A stretch of 64,000 nt of DNA from contig NZ_LJGU01000127.1 in NCBI RefSeq assembly GCF_001751245.1, positions 379,290 through 443,289 of the forward strand, given 5' to 3'. The DNA is from Streptomyces oceani. Lineage in GTDB: Bacteria; Actinomycetota; Actinomycetes; Streptomycetales; Streptomycetaceae. The translations under genes were made by a program, and so were the position numbers. The notes below the pieces were generated by a model. That model saw nothing but the letters and a program-made list of their open reading frames with translations, did no database searches and had not been told where the DNA came from. This document shows, piece by piece, positions 47,506-56,977 of the stretch (within the stretch, counting starts at the first letter, position 1; every line of letters begins with the position of its first letter).

Positions 47506-48948
47506 TCAGGGACGCAGTGCCCGGTCCCGTAGTGGCTGCTGGTCCAGCTGCGGGTGGGGCTCCGTCAGCCGTCGCGTGTGGGCCTTGACTCCGGGATCGT
47601 CCCGCACGTCAGCCCACTCCAGCAGGGACGAGGTCGCGGACCGCCGCTCGTCGTCTCGGAGGCCGGCGATGTCCGCGCCGTGGTTCGCGCCGGGCGCGGT
47701 GTAGACATGACCGTCGGAGCTACCCTCGCCCAGGCGGAAGGGTTCCGCTCCCCAGGGGTCGTTCTCTCCGTAGACGAAGAGCATCTCGGAGGATTCCGTA
47801 CGCACCCACTTGTCGATGTCCCGCATCGCCCGCTTGTCGAACTCCATGGGAATGTCCCGGGGCACGAAGCTGCGCGGGGTGTTGATGCCCGGATAGCGCA
47901 GCAGGTCACGGAGGTGCGGCGTACGGACGTCGGGCTGCCCCAGCTCGGTGCCGGCCTGGTAGTAGTACGGGACGTACGGCCGCAGGCCCTGGTCGGCGTA
48001 CGCGGCGAAGCCGGCGATCTCGTCGACGAAGGCGTACAGCTTGTCGGTGCTCACATCGGTCGTGGGCACGTCCGCGCACGCGGACTCCTCCTGGTACTGC
48101 CAGAAGCCCCACACCAGGTCGAGCACCGTGACCTCGTACGCCCGGTCCACCGAGCCGACCAGGTCGAAGGTCCAGCCCTCCTCGGCCGCGGCCTTCTCGT
48201 AACGCGCGACCATCTCGTCGCGCCGCTCCAGCGCCTCGCGCTGGATGTCGGCGAGCCGTGCCCGGCAGGCGGGGGTGGAGACCTCGTCGAAGAAGCGGTC
48301 GTACGCGGAGTCCTCGCGGTTGTTGACGTTGTTCGGGGCGACGTACGCCACCGTGCCGTCCATGTCCTCCGGGTAGAAGCGCCGGTAGTAGGTGGCCGTC
48401 ATGCCGCCCTTGCTGCCGCCGGTGGACACCCAGTTCTGGTCGTAGATGCGCTTCAAGGCCTGCTGGAGGCGGTGTTGGTCGCTGGCGGCCTGCCAGATGT
48501 CCAGCTTGCTCCAGTCCGCGGGGTCGGGACGGGAGGGGGTGAAGAAGCGGTACTCCATGGACACCTGGTTGCCGTCCACGATCTGGGTCGGCTCGCTGCG
48601 CCGCGGCTCCTCGCTGAGGTCGTAGCCGGAGGTGAAGAAGACCGTGGGCCGGTCCTCGTCGCGGTGCAGGATGGAGATCCGCTGCTTGAACGTGCCCGCG
48701 TCCGGGTCCCGATGGTCGACCGGCTGCTCGTAGTTGAGCAGGAAGAAGCGATACCCGTCCGCGGGCTTCTCCTCGATGATGCTCATGCCCGGGATCGCCA
48801 GGATGCGGTCCCTGATATCCGTGCTGACAGCACTTTCCGTGCCGTTGTCTGCGTCCGCCGCGGTCGCTGCGGTGGCCGACGCGCCACCCACGCACGCGGT
48901 GCCGATCAGCACCACGAACGAGAGCAGCCATCTGAGCGCCTTGCCCAT
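47506..48948 (-). CDS. Secreted tripeptidyl/prolyl aminopeptidase (S37 family, PS-10 type)
   Basis: A 480-residue secreted serine peptidase. Residues 1-35 are a signal peptide (KALRWLLSFVVLIGTACVGGASATAATAA). The mature protein contains FFLLNYEQPVDHRDPDAGTFKQRISILHRD, TVFFTSGYDL, and the nucleophile elbow WVSTGGSKGGMTATYYRRFYP (GGSKGG). The catalytic Asp and His are expected in FVYGENDPWGAEPF and ANHGADI. It cuts N-terminal tri- and tetrapeptides, often Pro-containing, and is used in Streptomyces for processing extracellular proteins. AGGGGAGGGTGC precedes the ATG at 48948. It is divergent from nothing nearby; the fused ABC exporter gene lies upstream on the same strand. Confidence 0.9.
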   Translation of the reverse strand: MGKALRWLLSFVVLIGTACVGGASATAATAADADNGTESAVSTDIRDRILAIPGMSIIEEKPADGYRFFLLNYEQPVDHRDPDAGTFKQRISILHRDEDRPTVFFTSGYDLSEEPRRSEPTQIVDGNQVSMEYRFFTPSRPDPADWSKLDIWQAASDQHRLQQALKRIYDQNWVSTGGSKGGMTATYYRRFYPEDMDGTVAYVAPNNVNNREDSAYDRFFDEVSTPACRARLADIQREALERRDEMVARYEKAAAEEGWTFDLVGSVDRAYEVTVLDLVWGFWQYQEESACADVPTTDVSTDKLYAFVDEIAGFAAYADQGLRPYVPYYYQAGTELGQPDVRTPHLRDLLRYPGINTPRSFVPRDIPMEFDKRAMRDIDKWVRTESSEMLFVYGENDPWGAEPFRLGEGSSDGHVYTAPGANHGADIAGLRDDERRSATSSLLEWADVRDDPGVKAHTRRLTEPHPQLDQQPLRDRALRP

Positions 48949-49107
48949 GCACCCTCCCCTGGAGTCGAAAAGGTCGCAGGCGAACCTATCGGCGCGGGGA
49001 GGACTCCGCCAGATCCACGCCCGGGGAGGTCTTGACGAACCCTCACACGAGGCTGAGCTGCCCGCCGGGGCCAGCGGGCAGCTCACACCACCGAAGCTCG
49101 GGCGCCC

Positions 49108-52100
49108 TCAGACCACCGAGGGCTCGGGCACCCCCACGTATCTCCGCCACAGCTCGGCGTAGTGCCCCTCCCGGGCCAACAGCTCGGCGTGGGTGCCGGT
49201 TTCCACCACTTGGCCGTGCGCGAGGACGACGACCCGGTCGGCACGGGCGGCCGTGGTCAGTCGGTGTGCGACGACCAGGGTGGTACGCGTCCGGGCGAGC
49301 TGCTCCGTGGCCCGGTTGACAAGCGCCTCGGTCGCCAGGTCAAGCGCCGCGGTGGCCTCGTCGAGCAAGAGCACATCCGGATCGACCAGCTCCGCCCGCG
49401 CCAACGCGAGCAGTTGCCGCTGTCCGGCGGAGAGGTTGCGGCCCCGTTCCGCGATCTGGTGCAGATAGCCGTCCGGAAGCGCGGCGATCATGTCGTGCGC
49501 TCCCACCGCCCGGGCCGCCGTCTCCACTTCCGCGTCCGTCGCGTCCTCCCGGCCGTACGCGATGGTCTCCCGCACGGTGCCGGGGAAGAGGTACGGCTCC
49601 TGCGGCACGACGCCCAACCGGTGCCGGTAGGTCGCCGGATCCAGCGCCCGAAGGTCCGTGCCGTCCGCCCGCACGGTGCCGGACGTCGGATCGTAGAACC
49701 GCGCGACCAGCTTCACCAGAGTGGACTTGCCCGCTCCGGTCTCGCCGACGAAGGCGACTGTCTGACCTGCCGGCACCCGCAGGTCGATGCCGGAGAGCGC
49801 GTCCTGTTCACCCTCGCTCGTGGTGTAGCGAAAGCGCACGTCCTCGAAGGAGAGGTCGCCCCGCAGCGTGCCGACCTCCCGGGGACGCTCGGCCGTGGGT
49901 GTGCTGGTCCGCTCACGCAGCAGCTCCTGAATCCGGCCCAACGCGACCGACGCCTGCTGGTAACCGTCGAAGACCTGGGAGAGCTGCTGTACCGGCGCGA
50001 AGAAGAGTTCGATGTACAGCAGATACGCGACGAGCGCACCCGCGGTCAGCGTCCCTTCCTCGACCCGCCCCGCGCCGACCACGAGGACCGCCGCGGTGGC
50101 CAGCGCGGCCAGCAGCTGCACGAACGGGAAGTACACCGAGATCAACCACTGGCCCCGTACGCGGGCGCTCCGGTATCCGCTACTGCGCTCGGCGAACCGG
50201 CTGGTGCCCCTGCCCTCCCCGCGGAACGCCTGGACCATCCGCAGGCCGGCGACGGTCTCCTGCAGGTCCGCGTTGACCGAGCTCACCCGCTCACGGGCGA
50301 GTTCGTACGCCTTGACGCTCTTCCGGCGGAAGTAGAACGTCCCGATGGCCAACACCGGCAGGGTGGCGAAGACGAGCAGCGCCAGCTGCGGATCGAGGAC
50401 CACCAGCGCGACGAGGATGCCCAGGAAGGTGAGCAGTGAGACCAGGGCGGTGACCAGGCCGGTCTGCAGGAACGTGGACAGGGCGTCCACGTCGGTGGTC
50501 ATCCGGGTCATCACGGCACCGGCGAGATGGCTCTCGTAGTAGTCGAGACCCAGTCGCTGCAACTGCGCGAAGATCTTGACCCGCAGCGAGTACAGCATGC
50601 GTTCGCCCACCCGGCCGGTGAGGAACAGCGCCGCCGTCTGTGCCGCCCACTGTCCGAGAACCACCACGAGCGCCAGCCCGGCGGCGAGCCAGACGGCACC
50701 GAGGGCGAGCTGCTGTACGCCCTCGTCGATGCCGTGCCGGATGAGGATCGGCAGCAACAGCCCGGCGAGCGCGTCAAGCGCCACGAAGGCGAGAGCGATC
50801 GCGAGCGGACGGCCGAAGCCCCGCATCAGTCGACGCAGGCCGTAACTGTCCTCGGGTTGTTCCGCTCGCGCCTCGTCGATCTGCGGCGTGTCGTCCGCCG
50901 GTGGCAGGGCCGCCACCCGGGCGAGCAGTTCGGGGCTGCCGGGCAGCGCGGCGAGTTCGCCACCGAAGCCGCCTGGGCGGCCGCTCTGGGCGGCGTCGCC
51001 GCCGCTCGGGAGCTGGTGGTCGGGGCCGCTCGAACCGTCCCGACGCACCCAGAGTTCGGGGGTGACACCGTCCACGGTGTGGTGAGCGTCGTGTCCGGCG
51101 AGGCCGGCCGGATCCCGCTCGGTCTCGGCCAGTTCCTCCGGATCGGTCAGTAGTCGGCGGTACAGCCCACAGCGTGCGGTGAGTTCCTCATGCGTCCCGC
51201 AGTCCACCAACCGCCCGCGGTCCAGCACCGCGATCCGGTCGGCGAGGGCGAGGGTGGACTGACGGTGCGCGATCAACAGGGTGGTGCGTCCGGCCATGAC
51301 GCCTCGGAGCGCCTCGTGGATCTCGTGCTCCACTCGGGCGTCCACCGCGGAGGTCGCGTCGTCCAGCACCAGCAGTCGGGGATCGGTGAGGATCGCCCGG
51401 GCCAGCGCGATCCGCTGCCGCTGCCCGCCGGATAGGGTGAGGCCCTGCTCGCCGACGGTGGTGTCGTATCCGTACGGGAGTTCCGAGACGAAGCCGTCGG
51501 CCTGCGCCGCGCGGGCCGCCGTACGTATCTGCTCGTCCGTCGCGTCGGGGGCGCCGTAGGCTATGTTGGCCCGAATGGTGTCGGAGAAAAGGAAGCTGTC
51601 CTCGGGCACGAGGCCGATGGCCGACCGCAGCGAGTCGAGCGTGAGGTCACGCACGTCGTGACCGCCGACGCGGACGGCACCGGCCGTGACGTCGTAGTAC
51701 CGGGGTAGCAGCATCGAGACGGTGGACTTGCCGCTGCCGCTGGTGCCGACGACCGCCACGGTCTCGCCCGGTTCGATCCGCAGGCTGAAGCCGGACAGCA
51801 CCGTGTGGGCCGGCCCGTTGCGCGGCCCGTCCTGTTCCTCGTCGTACGGCTTGTCGTACGGCTCGTGCCCCTGGTCAGCGACCGCCCCGGCGGACGGTGT
51901 CGCGGTCAGGTCCGCGCCGTAGCCGAAGGTGACGTCGTCGAACTCGACGGAGGCGTCAGCATCGGCTGGCAGCACCCGGGCGTCGACGCGTTCCGCCATC
52001 GTGGGCTCGGTGTCGATCAGGTCGAAGATCCGCTCCACCCCGGCCCTGGCCTGCTGGCCGACCGTGAGCATCATGGCAAGCATCCGGACCGGGCCGACCA

Positions 52101-52983
52101 GTTGCGCGAGGTAGGTGGAGAAGGCGACGAACGTGCCCAGCGTGATCTGACCACGCGTCGCCAACCAGCCGCCCAGCGCCAGCATCGCGACCTGGCCCAG
52201 GGACGGCACGGACTGCAGCGCGGGCGTGTAGCGCGCGTTGAGCCGCACCGTGCGGAGCCGGGCGGCGAACAGCACACGGCTGATGCGTCGGAGCTTGCCG
52301 GTCTCCTGACGCTCCTGACCGAAGCCCTTTACCACGCGTACCCCGGTCACCGCGCCGTCCACCACGGACGCCACGGCCCCGGCCTGTTGCTGGGCGTACC
52401 AGGTGGACGGGAACAGGCGCTTACGGCTGAGGTTGGCGATCCACCACAGGAGCGGGGCGACGGCCACCGACACCAGGGTCAACAGCGGCGAGAGCGCCAG
52501 CATGACGACCATGGCGACGGCGAACAGCAGGATGTTGCCGAGCATCATCGGCACCATGAACAGGAGACTCTGCACCAGCTGTAGATCGCTGGTGCCACGC
52601 CCCACCACCTGGCCGGTGCTCAGCTCGTCCTGTCTCCGGCCGTCGAGCCGGACGAGGGCGCCGTACATGTCCGTGCGCAGGTCGTGCTGTACGTCCAGGG
52701 CGAGCCGTCCGCCGTAGAAGCGCCGCACGTACGTGAAGCCGTACACGACGAGTGCCGCCGCGACGAACAGCCCGATCCACCAGACCATGCTGCCGTCCCC
52801 GGACACCACCACGTCGTCGATGATCACCTTGGTCAGCAACGGCACCAGCGCCATGACCGCCATGCCGCCGAGTGACGCGCCGAGCGCCAGGAGAACGTTG
52901 CGCTTGTATCGCCAGCAGTAAGCGGTCAGCCTGCGCGCCCACCCCGGCTGTCCGCCGCCACTCGCCGTCTCCTTCTCCCCCAC
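49108..52983 (-). CDS. Fused two-half ABC exporter (TMD-NBD-TMD-NBD) with one degenerate ATP site
   Basis: A 1291-residue protein of two fused type I exporter halves. Half 1 has six hydrophobic helices, Walker A GTSGSGKST, signature LSGGQRQRIAL, and a Walker B of LLVLDDATSAVD in which the catalytic Glu is Asp. Half 2 has Walker A GETGAGKST, signature LSAGQRQLLAL, and a normal Walker B VLLLDEATAALD. The H-loop His is present in both (IAHRQ, VAHRL). The ATP site made from half 1 Walker motifs and the half 2 signature should therefore be weak or non-hydrolytic, as in heterodimeric exporters such as TM287/288. The linker between the halves (about 100 residues) is hydrophilic. GTG at 52983 follows AAAGGA. 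Substrate unknown. Confidence 0.93.
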   Translation of the reverse strand: MGEKETASGGGQPGWARRLTAYCWRYKRNVLLALGASLGGMAVMALVPLLTKVIIDDVVVSGDGSMVWWIGLFVAAALVVYGFTYVRRFYGGRLALDVQHDLRTDMYGALVRLDGRRQDELSTGQVVGRGTSDLQLVQSLLFMVPMMLGNILLFAVAMVVMLALSPLLTLVSVAVAPLLWWIANLSRKRLFPSTWYAQQQAGAVASVVDGAVTGVRVVKGFGQERQETGKLRRISRVLFAARLRTVRLNARYTPALQSVPSLGQVAMLALGGWLATRGQITLGTFVAFSTYLAQLVGPVRMLAMMLTVGQQARAGVERIFDLIDTEPTMAERVDARVLPADADASVEFDDVTFGYGADLTATPSAGAVADQGHEPYDKPYDEEQDGPRNGPAHTVLSGFSLRIEPGETVAVVGTSGSGKSTVSMLLPRYYDVTAGAVRVGGHDVRDLTLDSLRSAIGLVPEDSFLFSDTIRANIAYGAPDATDEQIRTAARAAQADGFVSELPYGYDTTVGEQGLTLSGGQRQRIALARAILTDPRLLVLDDATSAVDARVEHEIHEALRGVMAGRTTLLIAHRQSTLALADRIAVLDRGRLVDCGTHEELTARCGLYRRLLTDPEELAETERDPAGLAGHDAHHTVDGVTPELWVRRDGSSGPDHQLPSGGDAAQSGRPGGFGGELAALPGSPELLARVAALPPADDTPQIDEARAEQPEDSYGLRRLMRGFGRPLAIALAFVALDALAGLLLPILIRHGIDEGVQQLALGAVWLAAGLALVVVLGQWAAQTAALFLTGRVGERMLYSLRVKIFAQLQRLGLDYYESHLAGAVMTRMTTDVDALSTFLQTGLVTALVSLLTFLGILVALVVLDPQLALLVFATLPVLAIGTFYFRRKSVKAYELARERVSSVNADLQETVAGLRMVQAFRGEGRGTSRFAERSSGYRSARVRGQWLISVYFPFVQLLAALATAAVLVVGAGRVEEGTLTAGALVAYLLYIELFFAPVQQLSQVFDGYQQASVALGRIQELLRERTSTPTAERPREVGTLRGDLSFEDVRFRYTTSEGEQDALSGIDLRVPAGQTVAFVGETGAGKSTLVKLVARFYDPTSGTVRADGTDLRALDPATYRHRLGVVPQEPYLFPGTVRETIAYGREDATDAEVETAARAVGAHDMIAALPDGYLHQIAERGRNLSAGQRQLLALARAELVDPDVLLLDEATAALDLATEALVNRATEQLARTRTTLVVAHRLTTAARADRVVVLAHGQVVETGTHAELLAREGHYAELWRRYVGVPEPSVV

Positions 52984-53660
52984 GCCGCGCGTCCTTTCCC
53001 GACGAATCCTCGCTGCCGGAAGGCTGCAACATCACGACCGCCGGATTTCATTCCGCCCGTCGCGACTCTCGACCGTATCCCGCGAGCCAAGCTGAACACA
53101 GCGAGCCCCGGAGGAGCCGCATACTTCTCCGGGGCCGCTGCTCGGGGCGTCGGATCGGTGGCCGTCAGCGAAGCCAAGCACCCCCCACAGGGCTGGCCCG
53201 CCGTCCGTCAGCGACACCCCGTCCCGCGGGGCAACGTCGAGCAGTCTGCCGAAGTGGGGCCCGCGCAGCCAGCGACACCGAACAAAACCAGTAACGTTGT
53301 GTATTAAAATGACACCTCTGAGTATCACTACGATGTGCAGGTATATCGATACTCTCCGCGTCCCACCTGCGCGATCTTCCTCCACGGTCATTCGACGCGT
53401 GGGACACGCCACACCCCGGCCCCGCCGGAAGCCCTCCGCAACACGGCCGGAAATCGCCCCCGGAATTCCCCCTTCAGGGCATGGGAGGAAGTGCCTGAAA
53501 GACCCGTGGGAAGGGGACGCGGCACGGCGAACACACCCGGCCGGCCACCGACCGTCGCCGGCAGCGGACGACGCGACTCCGCATGGACGGATCTCATGAT
53601 GCCGGTGCCCCGTTTCGACCGCGCCGGCCATCGACCTGGCATACGCGTCACAATGGCGCC
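52984..53660. other. 677-bp intergenic region with an AT-rich patch and hairpins
   Basis: The gap separates the divergent ABC exporter and the phosphatase gene. A 9-bp inverted repeat (53105-53113 with 53127-53135) lies near the exporter. The stretch 53281-53355 is clearly AT-richer than anything around it (GTGTATTAAAATGACAC, AGTATCACTACGATG, GTATATCGATACTC). It contains GAGTATC (53320-53326) and GATACTC (53348-53354) as a perfect 7-bp inverted repeat. It may hold promoters and an operator. No convincing gene is present. Confidence 0.55.
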
Positions 53661-54467
53661 ATGCCATTGCCTCTGCCGCTGCCCGCCACGCCCTCCCGGT
53701 CCGAGCTGACCGAGCACCTCGTACGCACCCGGATCGCGGGCGACGTGGCCACTCCACGCGAGAACAACCTCTCCCACTACCGCCGGCTCGCGAACGGCGA
53801 CCGGCACTACTGGCTCGGCCTGGAGCTGGGCGATCGCTGGTCGGACGAGCAGGACGTGCTCGCGGTCATGGCGGAGCGCTGCGGAGTGAGCGACGACCCC
53901 GACCACCGGCACGGTCAGGACACCATCGACCCCGAACTGACGGTAAACGCCCTGGACAGGGTCGCCGATCACCTGCGGAAGGCCGCGGAGGGCCGGCAGC
54001 GGGTGCTGTTCGCCACCGGACATCCGGGAGCGCTGCTGGACATGCACGGCACCATGGCGATGGCGCTGCGTGCGGCGGGCTGCGAGATCCTCCGGGTGCC
54101 GGCCGGGGTGTTCGCCGACGACGGAGTGATCGTGCAGTTCCTGGGCGTCGCGGCGTACGAGCGCGGGGCCTCGCTCTGGCACACCCACTCGCCGGAGCCG
54201 ATGCGGCAGATCCTCGACACCCGGCGCGGAGCCGGTGAACCGTCTCCGGACCTGGTGATAGCGGACCACGGCTGGGCGGGCTTCGCCGCGGAGCAGGGCT
54301 TGGACGCGGTCGGGTTCGCGGACTCCAACGACCCCGCGCTCTTCCTCGGCGAGGCCGAGGGCACGGTCTCGGTCACCGTCCCGCTGGACGACCACGTGAC
54401 CAGTCCCCGCTTCTACGAGCCCATGACCGCGTACCTGCTGGGCGCCGCGGGGCTGCTACCCGACTGA
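53661..54467 (+). CDS. Phosphatase-like protein conserved in Streptomyces
   Basis: A 268-residue protein. Patterns such as VLFATGHPGALLDMHGTMAMALRAAGCEILRVPAGVFADDG, HTHSPEPM and LVIADHGWAGFAAEQGLDAVGFADSNDPALFLGEAEG are characteristic of actinobacterial proteins annotated as phosphatases (DUF-type). The HP and HGWAG motifs suggest a metal or phosphate site, but the reaction is unproven. The ATG at 53661 starts the conserved N terminus. It stands alone: no other gene follows on this strand for nearly 700 bp. Confidence 0.75.
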   Translation: MPLPLPLPATPSRSELTEHLVRTRIAGDVATPRENNLSHYRRLANGDRHYWLGLELGDRWSDEQDVLAVMAERCGVSDDPDHRHGQDTIDPELTVNALDRVADHLRKAAEGRQRVLFATGHPGALLDMHGTMAMALRAAGCEILRVPAGVFADDGVIVQFLGVAAYERGASLWHTHSPEPMRQILDTRRGAGEPSPDLVIADHGWAGFAAEQGLDAVGFADSNDPALFLGEAEGTVSVTVPLDDHVTSPRFYEPMTAYLLGAAGLLPD

Positions 54468-55163
54468 ACCGACCGCAGCGGACCACGACAACCGCTCAGT
54501 GAAGCGACCGGAAAACCATTGGCACTCTCCGAGCAGGCCTTCGTACCCTCTCCGCCATGGGAGCCATCGCAGCGATCTTCAACGGGCCGCGCGCCGACGC
54601 GTGGTGCGTGTGGAGCGCCCACCTGCCCCTCCGCCCGCGCGGCCGGCGCCCGGCCCTGGTGAGTCAGGACCACCGCCGCGCCTGAACACGCCGCGGTGAG
54701 CACGCCGGACCCCTCGGGAAGCCCGTGGCTCATACGCGGGCCGTCCCCCATCCGCGGCTACCCGTGTCCACACGTGTGACGCTCCGCTCCTCGCGGTGCG
54801 GCTCACCCGTCCGTGCCGCCTCACGCGGTGCTCCCTGACCCTCGCCGCTCGCCGAGCGATGCCGAAACAACCGAGGTGCGCCCCGGTTCGACGCCCAGCA
54901 CGGCGCGTCGCCGTCTGAGCCGTACCCGCTACCCGACGCGGCGCCAACGGGCGTCCAGCCACCGTACGACCCTCCCCCTGGGCAGGAGCACGGCGGCGCC
55001 TCTGGCGGGACGTCCCGGCATCGACAGCCTCTCCCCGACGGGCGACACTCCCCGATTCGCGCGGCCGTAGCGGACGACCACCACTCCAGGGCCTCCGGTG
55101 TCCCCATCGAACCGGACAGGCCGCTGTTCCCGCGCGCCTGTCCTCACACCAGAGGACCGCACC
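54468..55163. other. 696-bp region upstream of the Erm gene, without a credible gene
   Basis: Only short frames exist (for example from an ATG near 54557, 42 codons, without homology or coding bias). A hairpin lies immediately before the erm SD and is listed separately. Given the short distance to other features and that erm genes often have long regulated leaders, part of this region may be a regulatory leader, but no leader peptide could be identified with confidence. Confidence 0.5.
55114..55143 (+). promoter_or_regulatory. Hairpin just upstream of the erm ribosome-binding site
   Basis: GGACAGGC (55114-55121) pairs with GCCTGTCC (55136-55143), 8 bp with a 14-nt loop. The SD-like GAGGA starts at about 55152. 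It might be part of an attenuator or simply mask the leader. The function is inferred. Confidence 0.4.
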
Positions 55164-55925
55164 GTGGCACACCGCCGCAAAACCCTCTCACAGAACTTCC
55201 TGCGTCAACCCGCCGTCGTACACCGCGTCGTGCGCGCCGCCGCACCGGCCCCGGACGACCTCGTCCTCGAACCGGGCGCCGGCCAGGGAGCGCTCACCCG
55301 CCCGCTCGCGGACCGCTGTCGCCTGGTTCTCGCCTACGAGGTCGACCCTCGGCTGAGCGCCCGGCTCACCGCACGGACCCGCGGCCATCCAGGCGTCCAA
55401 TGGGTGCGGGAGGACTTCCTCCGCGCCCGGCCACCGCGGCAACCCTTCGCCGTGGTCGGCAACATCCCCTTCGCGCGCACCAACGACATCGTCCGCTGGT
55501 GCCTCGACGCCCCCGATCTGACCTCCGCCACGCTGCTGACCCAGTTGGAGTACGGCCTCAAGCGCACCGGCGGCTACGGCCGTTGGAGTCTGCTGACCGT
55601 ACGGTCCTGGCCGGAGCACGAATGGCGGTTCCTGTTCCGTGTCGGTCGGACCGCCTTCGAGCCCGTGCCCCGTACGGATGCCGCGCTGCTCCGTGTCGAA
55701 CGTCGCGCGGAACCACTGCTTCCGACGGAACGGCTCGCCGCCTACCGGGAGTTCGTCGAACGGGGGTTCACCGGAGTGGGCGGCTCCGTGGCGGCGACGC
55801 TCTCCCGCGTGCACGGTGCTCGTCGGGTGCGCGCGGTCTGCCGGGGACTGTCGCTGGACGGCTCGGTGCCGGTGGGATTCGTCCGCCCGGAGCAGTGGCT
55901 GGAGCTGTTCCGGGAACTCGGTTGA
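55164..55925 (+). CDS. erm: 23S rRNA (adenine-N6)-dimethyltransferase (Erm type), macrolide resistance
   Basis: A 253-residue Erm methyltransferase. GTG at 55164 follows GAGGA. The N terminus AHRRKTLSQNFLRQPAVV matches Erm proteins. The SAM motif is VLEPGAGQGALTRPLA; the catalytic NIPF motif lies near residue 100 (VVGNIPFARTNDIVRWCLD); then QLEYGLKRTGGYGRWSLLTV and RVGRTAFEPVPRTDAALLRV. It should dimethylate A2058 in 23S rRNA and protect the ribosome from macrolides, lincosamides and streptogramin B. No macrolide biosynthesis genes are in the window, so it looks like an intrinsic resistance gene. It is followed by a strong hairpin. Confidence 0.9.
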   Translation: MAHRRKTLSQNFLRQPAVVHRVVRAAAPAPDDLVLEPGAGQGALTRPLADRCRLVLAYEVDPRLSARLTARTRGHPGVQWVREDFLRARPPRQPFAVVGNIPFARTNDIVRWCLDAPDLTSATLLTQLEYGLKRTGGYGRWSLLTVRSWPEHEWRFLFRVGRTAFEPVPRTDAALLRVERRAEPLLPTERLAAYREFVERGFTGVGGSVAATLSRVHGARRVRAVCRGLSLDGSVPVGFVRPEQWLELFRELG

Positions 55926-55955
55926 CCGGTCACCCGCTGACCGATTGACGGGTCC

Positions 55956-55983
55956 GCCCGTACGCGCGGGGCGGCGTACGGGC
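55956..55983. terminator. Hairpin between convergent erm and tesB genes
   Basis: Arms 55956-55965 and 55974-55983 are exact complements with an 8-nt loop; outer bases GGTCC...GGACC can extend the pairing after a short bulge. It lies between the stops at 55925 and 56021. Confidence 0.8.
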
Positions 55984-56020
55984 GGCGGACCGGAAGGGAG
56001 CGCGGGCACGGGCGGCCGGC

Positions 56021-56908
56021 TCAGCTCCTGCCACGCGGCGGGCGGACGAGGCCCTCCTGGATCACCGAGACCGCCAGCGCGCCCTCCGTGGTGAACATCC
56101 GCCCCTGCGCCAGCCCCCGGCTGCTCTGCGAGGTCGGGGAGCCCTGGTCGTACAGCAGCCACTCGTCCGCGCGGAACGCCCGGTGAAACCACATCGAGTG
56201 GTCCAGGCTCGCGCCCACCACGTCGCCCACCGTCCAACCGCCGCGCCCCTGCGCGAGCAGGACCGAGTCCAGCAGCGTCATGTCCGAGACATAGGTGGCC
56301 AGGCAGAGGTGTGTGGCAGGGTCGTCCAGTTCGCCGTCCAGCTTGCCATTCGTACGGAACCAGACCTGGGAGTGCGGCGCACGCGCCTCACCGGCGCTGG
56401 CGTACGGCGGGTCCGCGACGTAGCGCAGGTCCACCGCCGCCCGCAGGCGGGACATGCGCCGCACCGCGGCGGTGTCCTGGAACAGGTGCGCGTGTCGGGC
56501 GAGCAGCTCGTCGGAGGTCGGGAGCGTCTCCGGATCGGGGGCCTCGGGCATGGGCTCCTGGTGCGTCCTGCCCTCCTCCGCCTGCTGGAAGGAGGCGGTC
56601 AGCTGGAATATGGGGCGGCCGTCCTGCACGGCGCGCACTCCCCGGGTGGTGAAGGAGAAGCCGTCCCGGACGCGGTCCACCGTGTACACGATCGGCGTGT
56701 CCGGATCGCCCGGCCAGAGGAAGTACGCGTGCAGAGAGTGCGGAAGGCGCCCCGAGGGAACCGTACGACAGGCCGCGGCCAGCGCCTGCGCGGCGATCTG
56801 GCCGCCGAACACCCGGCGCGTGTCCGCGGGCACGCTGCCGCCCTGGAATACGTCCCCGTCGACCCGTTCCAAGGTGAGCAGGTCGACCAGCTCTTCGAGT
56901 GCGTTCAC
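56021..56908 (-). CDS. tesB: Acyl-CoA thioesterase II (TesB)
   Basis: A 295-residue double hot-dog thioesterase. The N-terminal half has FQGGSVPADTRRVFGGQIAAQALAAA and LHAYFLWPGDPDTPIVYTVDRVRDG. The C-terminal half has ASLDHSMWFHRAFRADEWLLYDQGSP with the catalytic Asp in SLDH and GRMFTTEGALAVSVIQEGLVR near the end, with the conserved Gln. It hydrolyses medium- and long-chain acyl-CoAs. A GTG start at 56908 is preceded by GGAGGAATCC. It lies 69 bp downstream of the acyl-CoA dehydrogenase gene on the same strand. Confidence 0.95.
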   Translation of the reverse strand: MNALEELVDLLTLERVDGDVFQGGSVPADTRRVFGGQIAAQALAAACRTVPSGRLPHSLHAYFLWPGDPDTPIVYTVDRVRDGFSFTTRGVRAVQDGRPIFQLTASFQQAEEGRTHQEPMPEAPDPETLPTSDELLARHAHLFQDTAAVRRMSRLRAAVDLRYVADPPYASAGEARAPHSQVWFRTNGKLDGELDDPATHLCLATYVSDMTLLDSVLLAQGRGGWTVGDVVGASLDHSMWFHRAFRADEWLLYDQGSPTSQSSRGLAQGRMFTTEGALAVSVIQEGLVRPPRGRS

Positions 56909-56977
56909 CGGATTCCTCCGAGGATGCCCCGGCTCCGGGGTCGTACGGGACGCGCGAGGGTCACCTCACGGTCGGGT

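Noticed and set aside
53032..53757. Several 80-240-codon minus-strand frames upstream of the ABC exporter
   Set aside because: They overlap the start of the phosphatase gene and the AT-rich patch, and none has a plausible ribosome-binding site or domain.
54557..54685. A 42-codon frame starting ATGGGAGCC near the phosphatase 3' side
   Set aside because: Too short and without SD or conserved features; it may be a leader fragment but cannot be supported.
55098..55163. An upstream extension of erm to 55098
   Set aside because: It is in frame, but GTG at 55164 has the SD and the conserved N terminus; the upstream residues (SPSNRTGRCSRAP) do not match Erm proteins.
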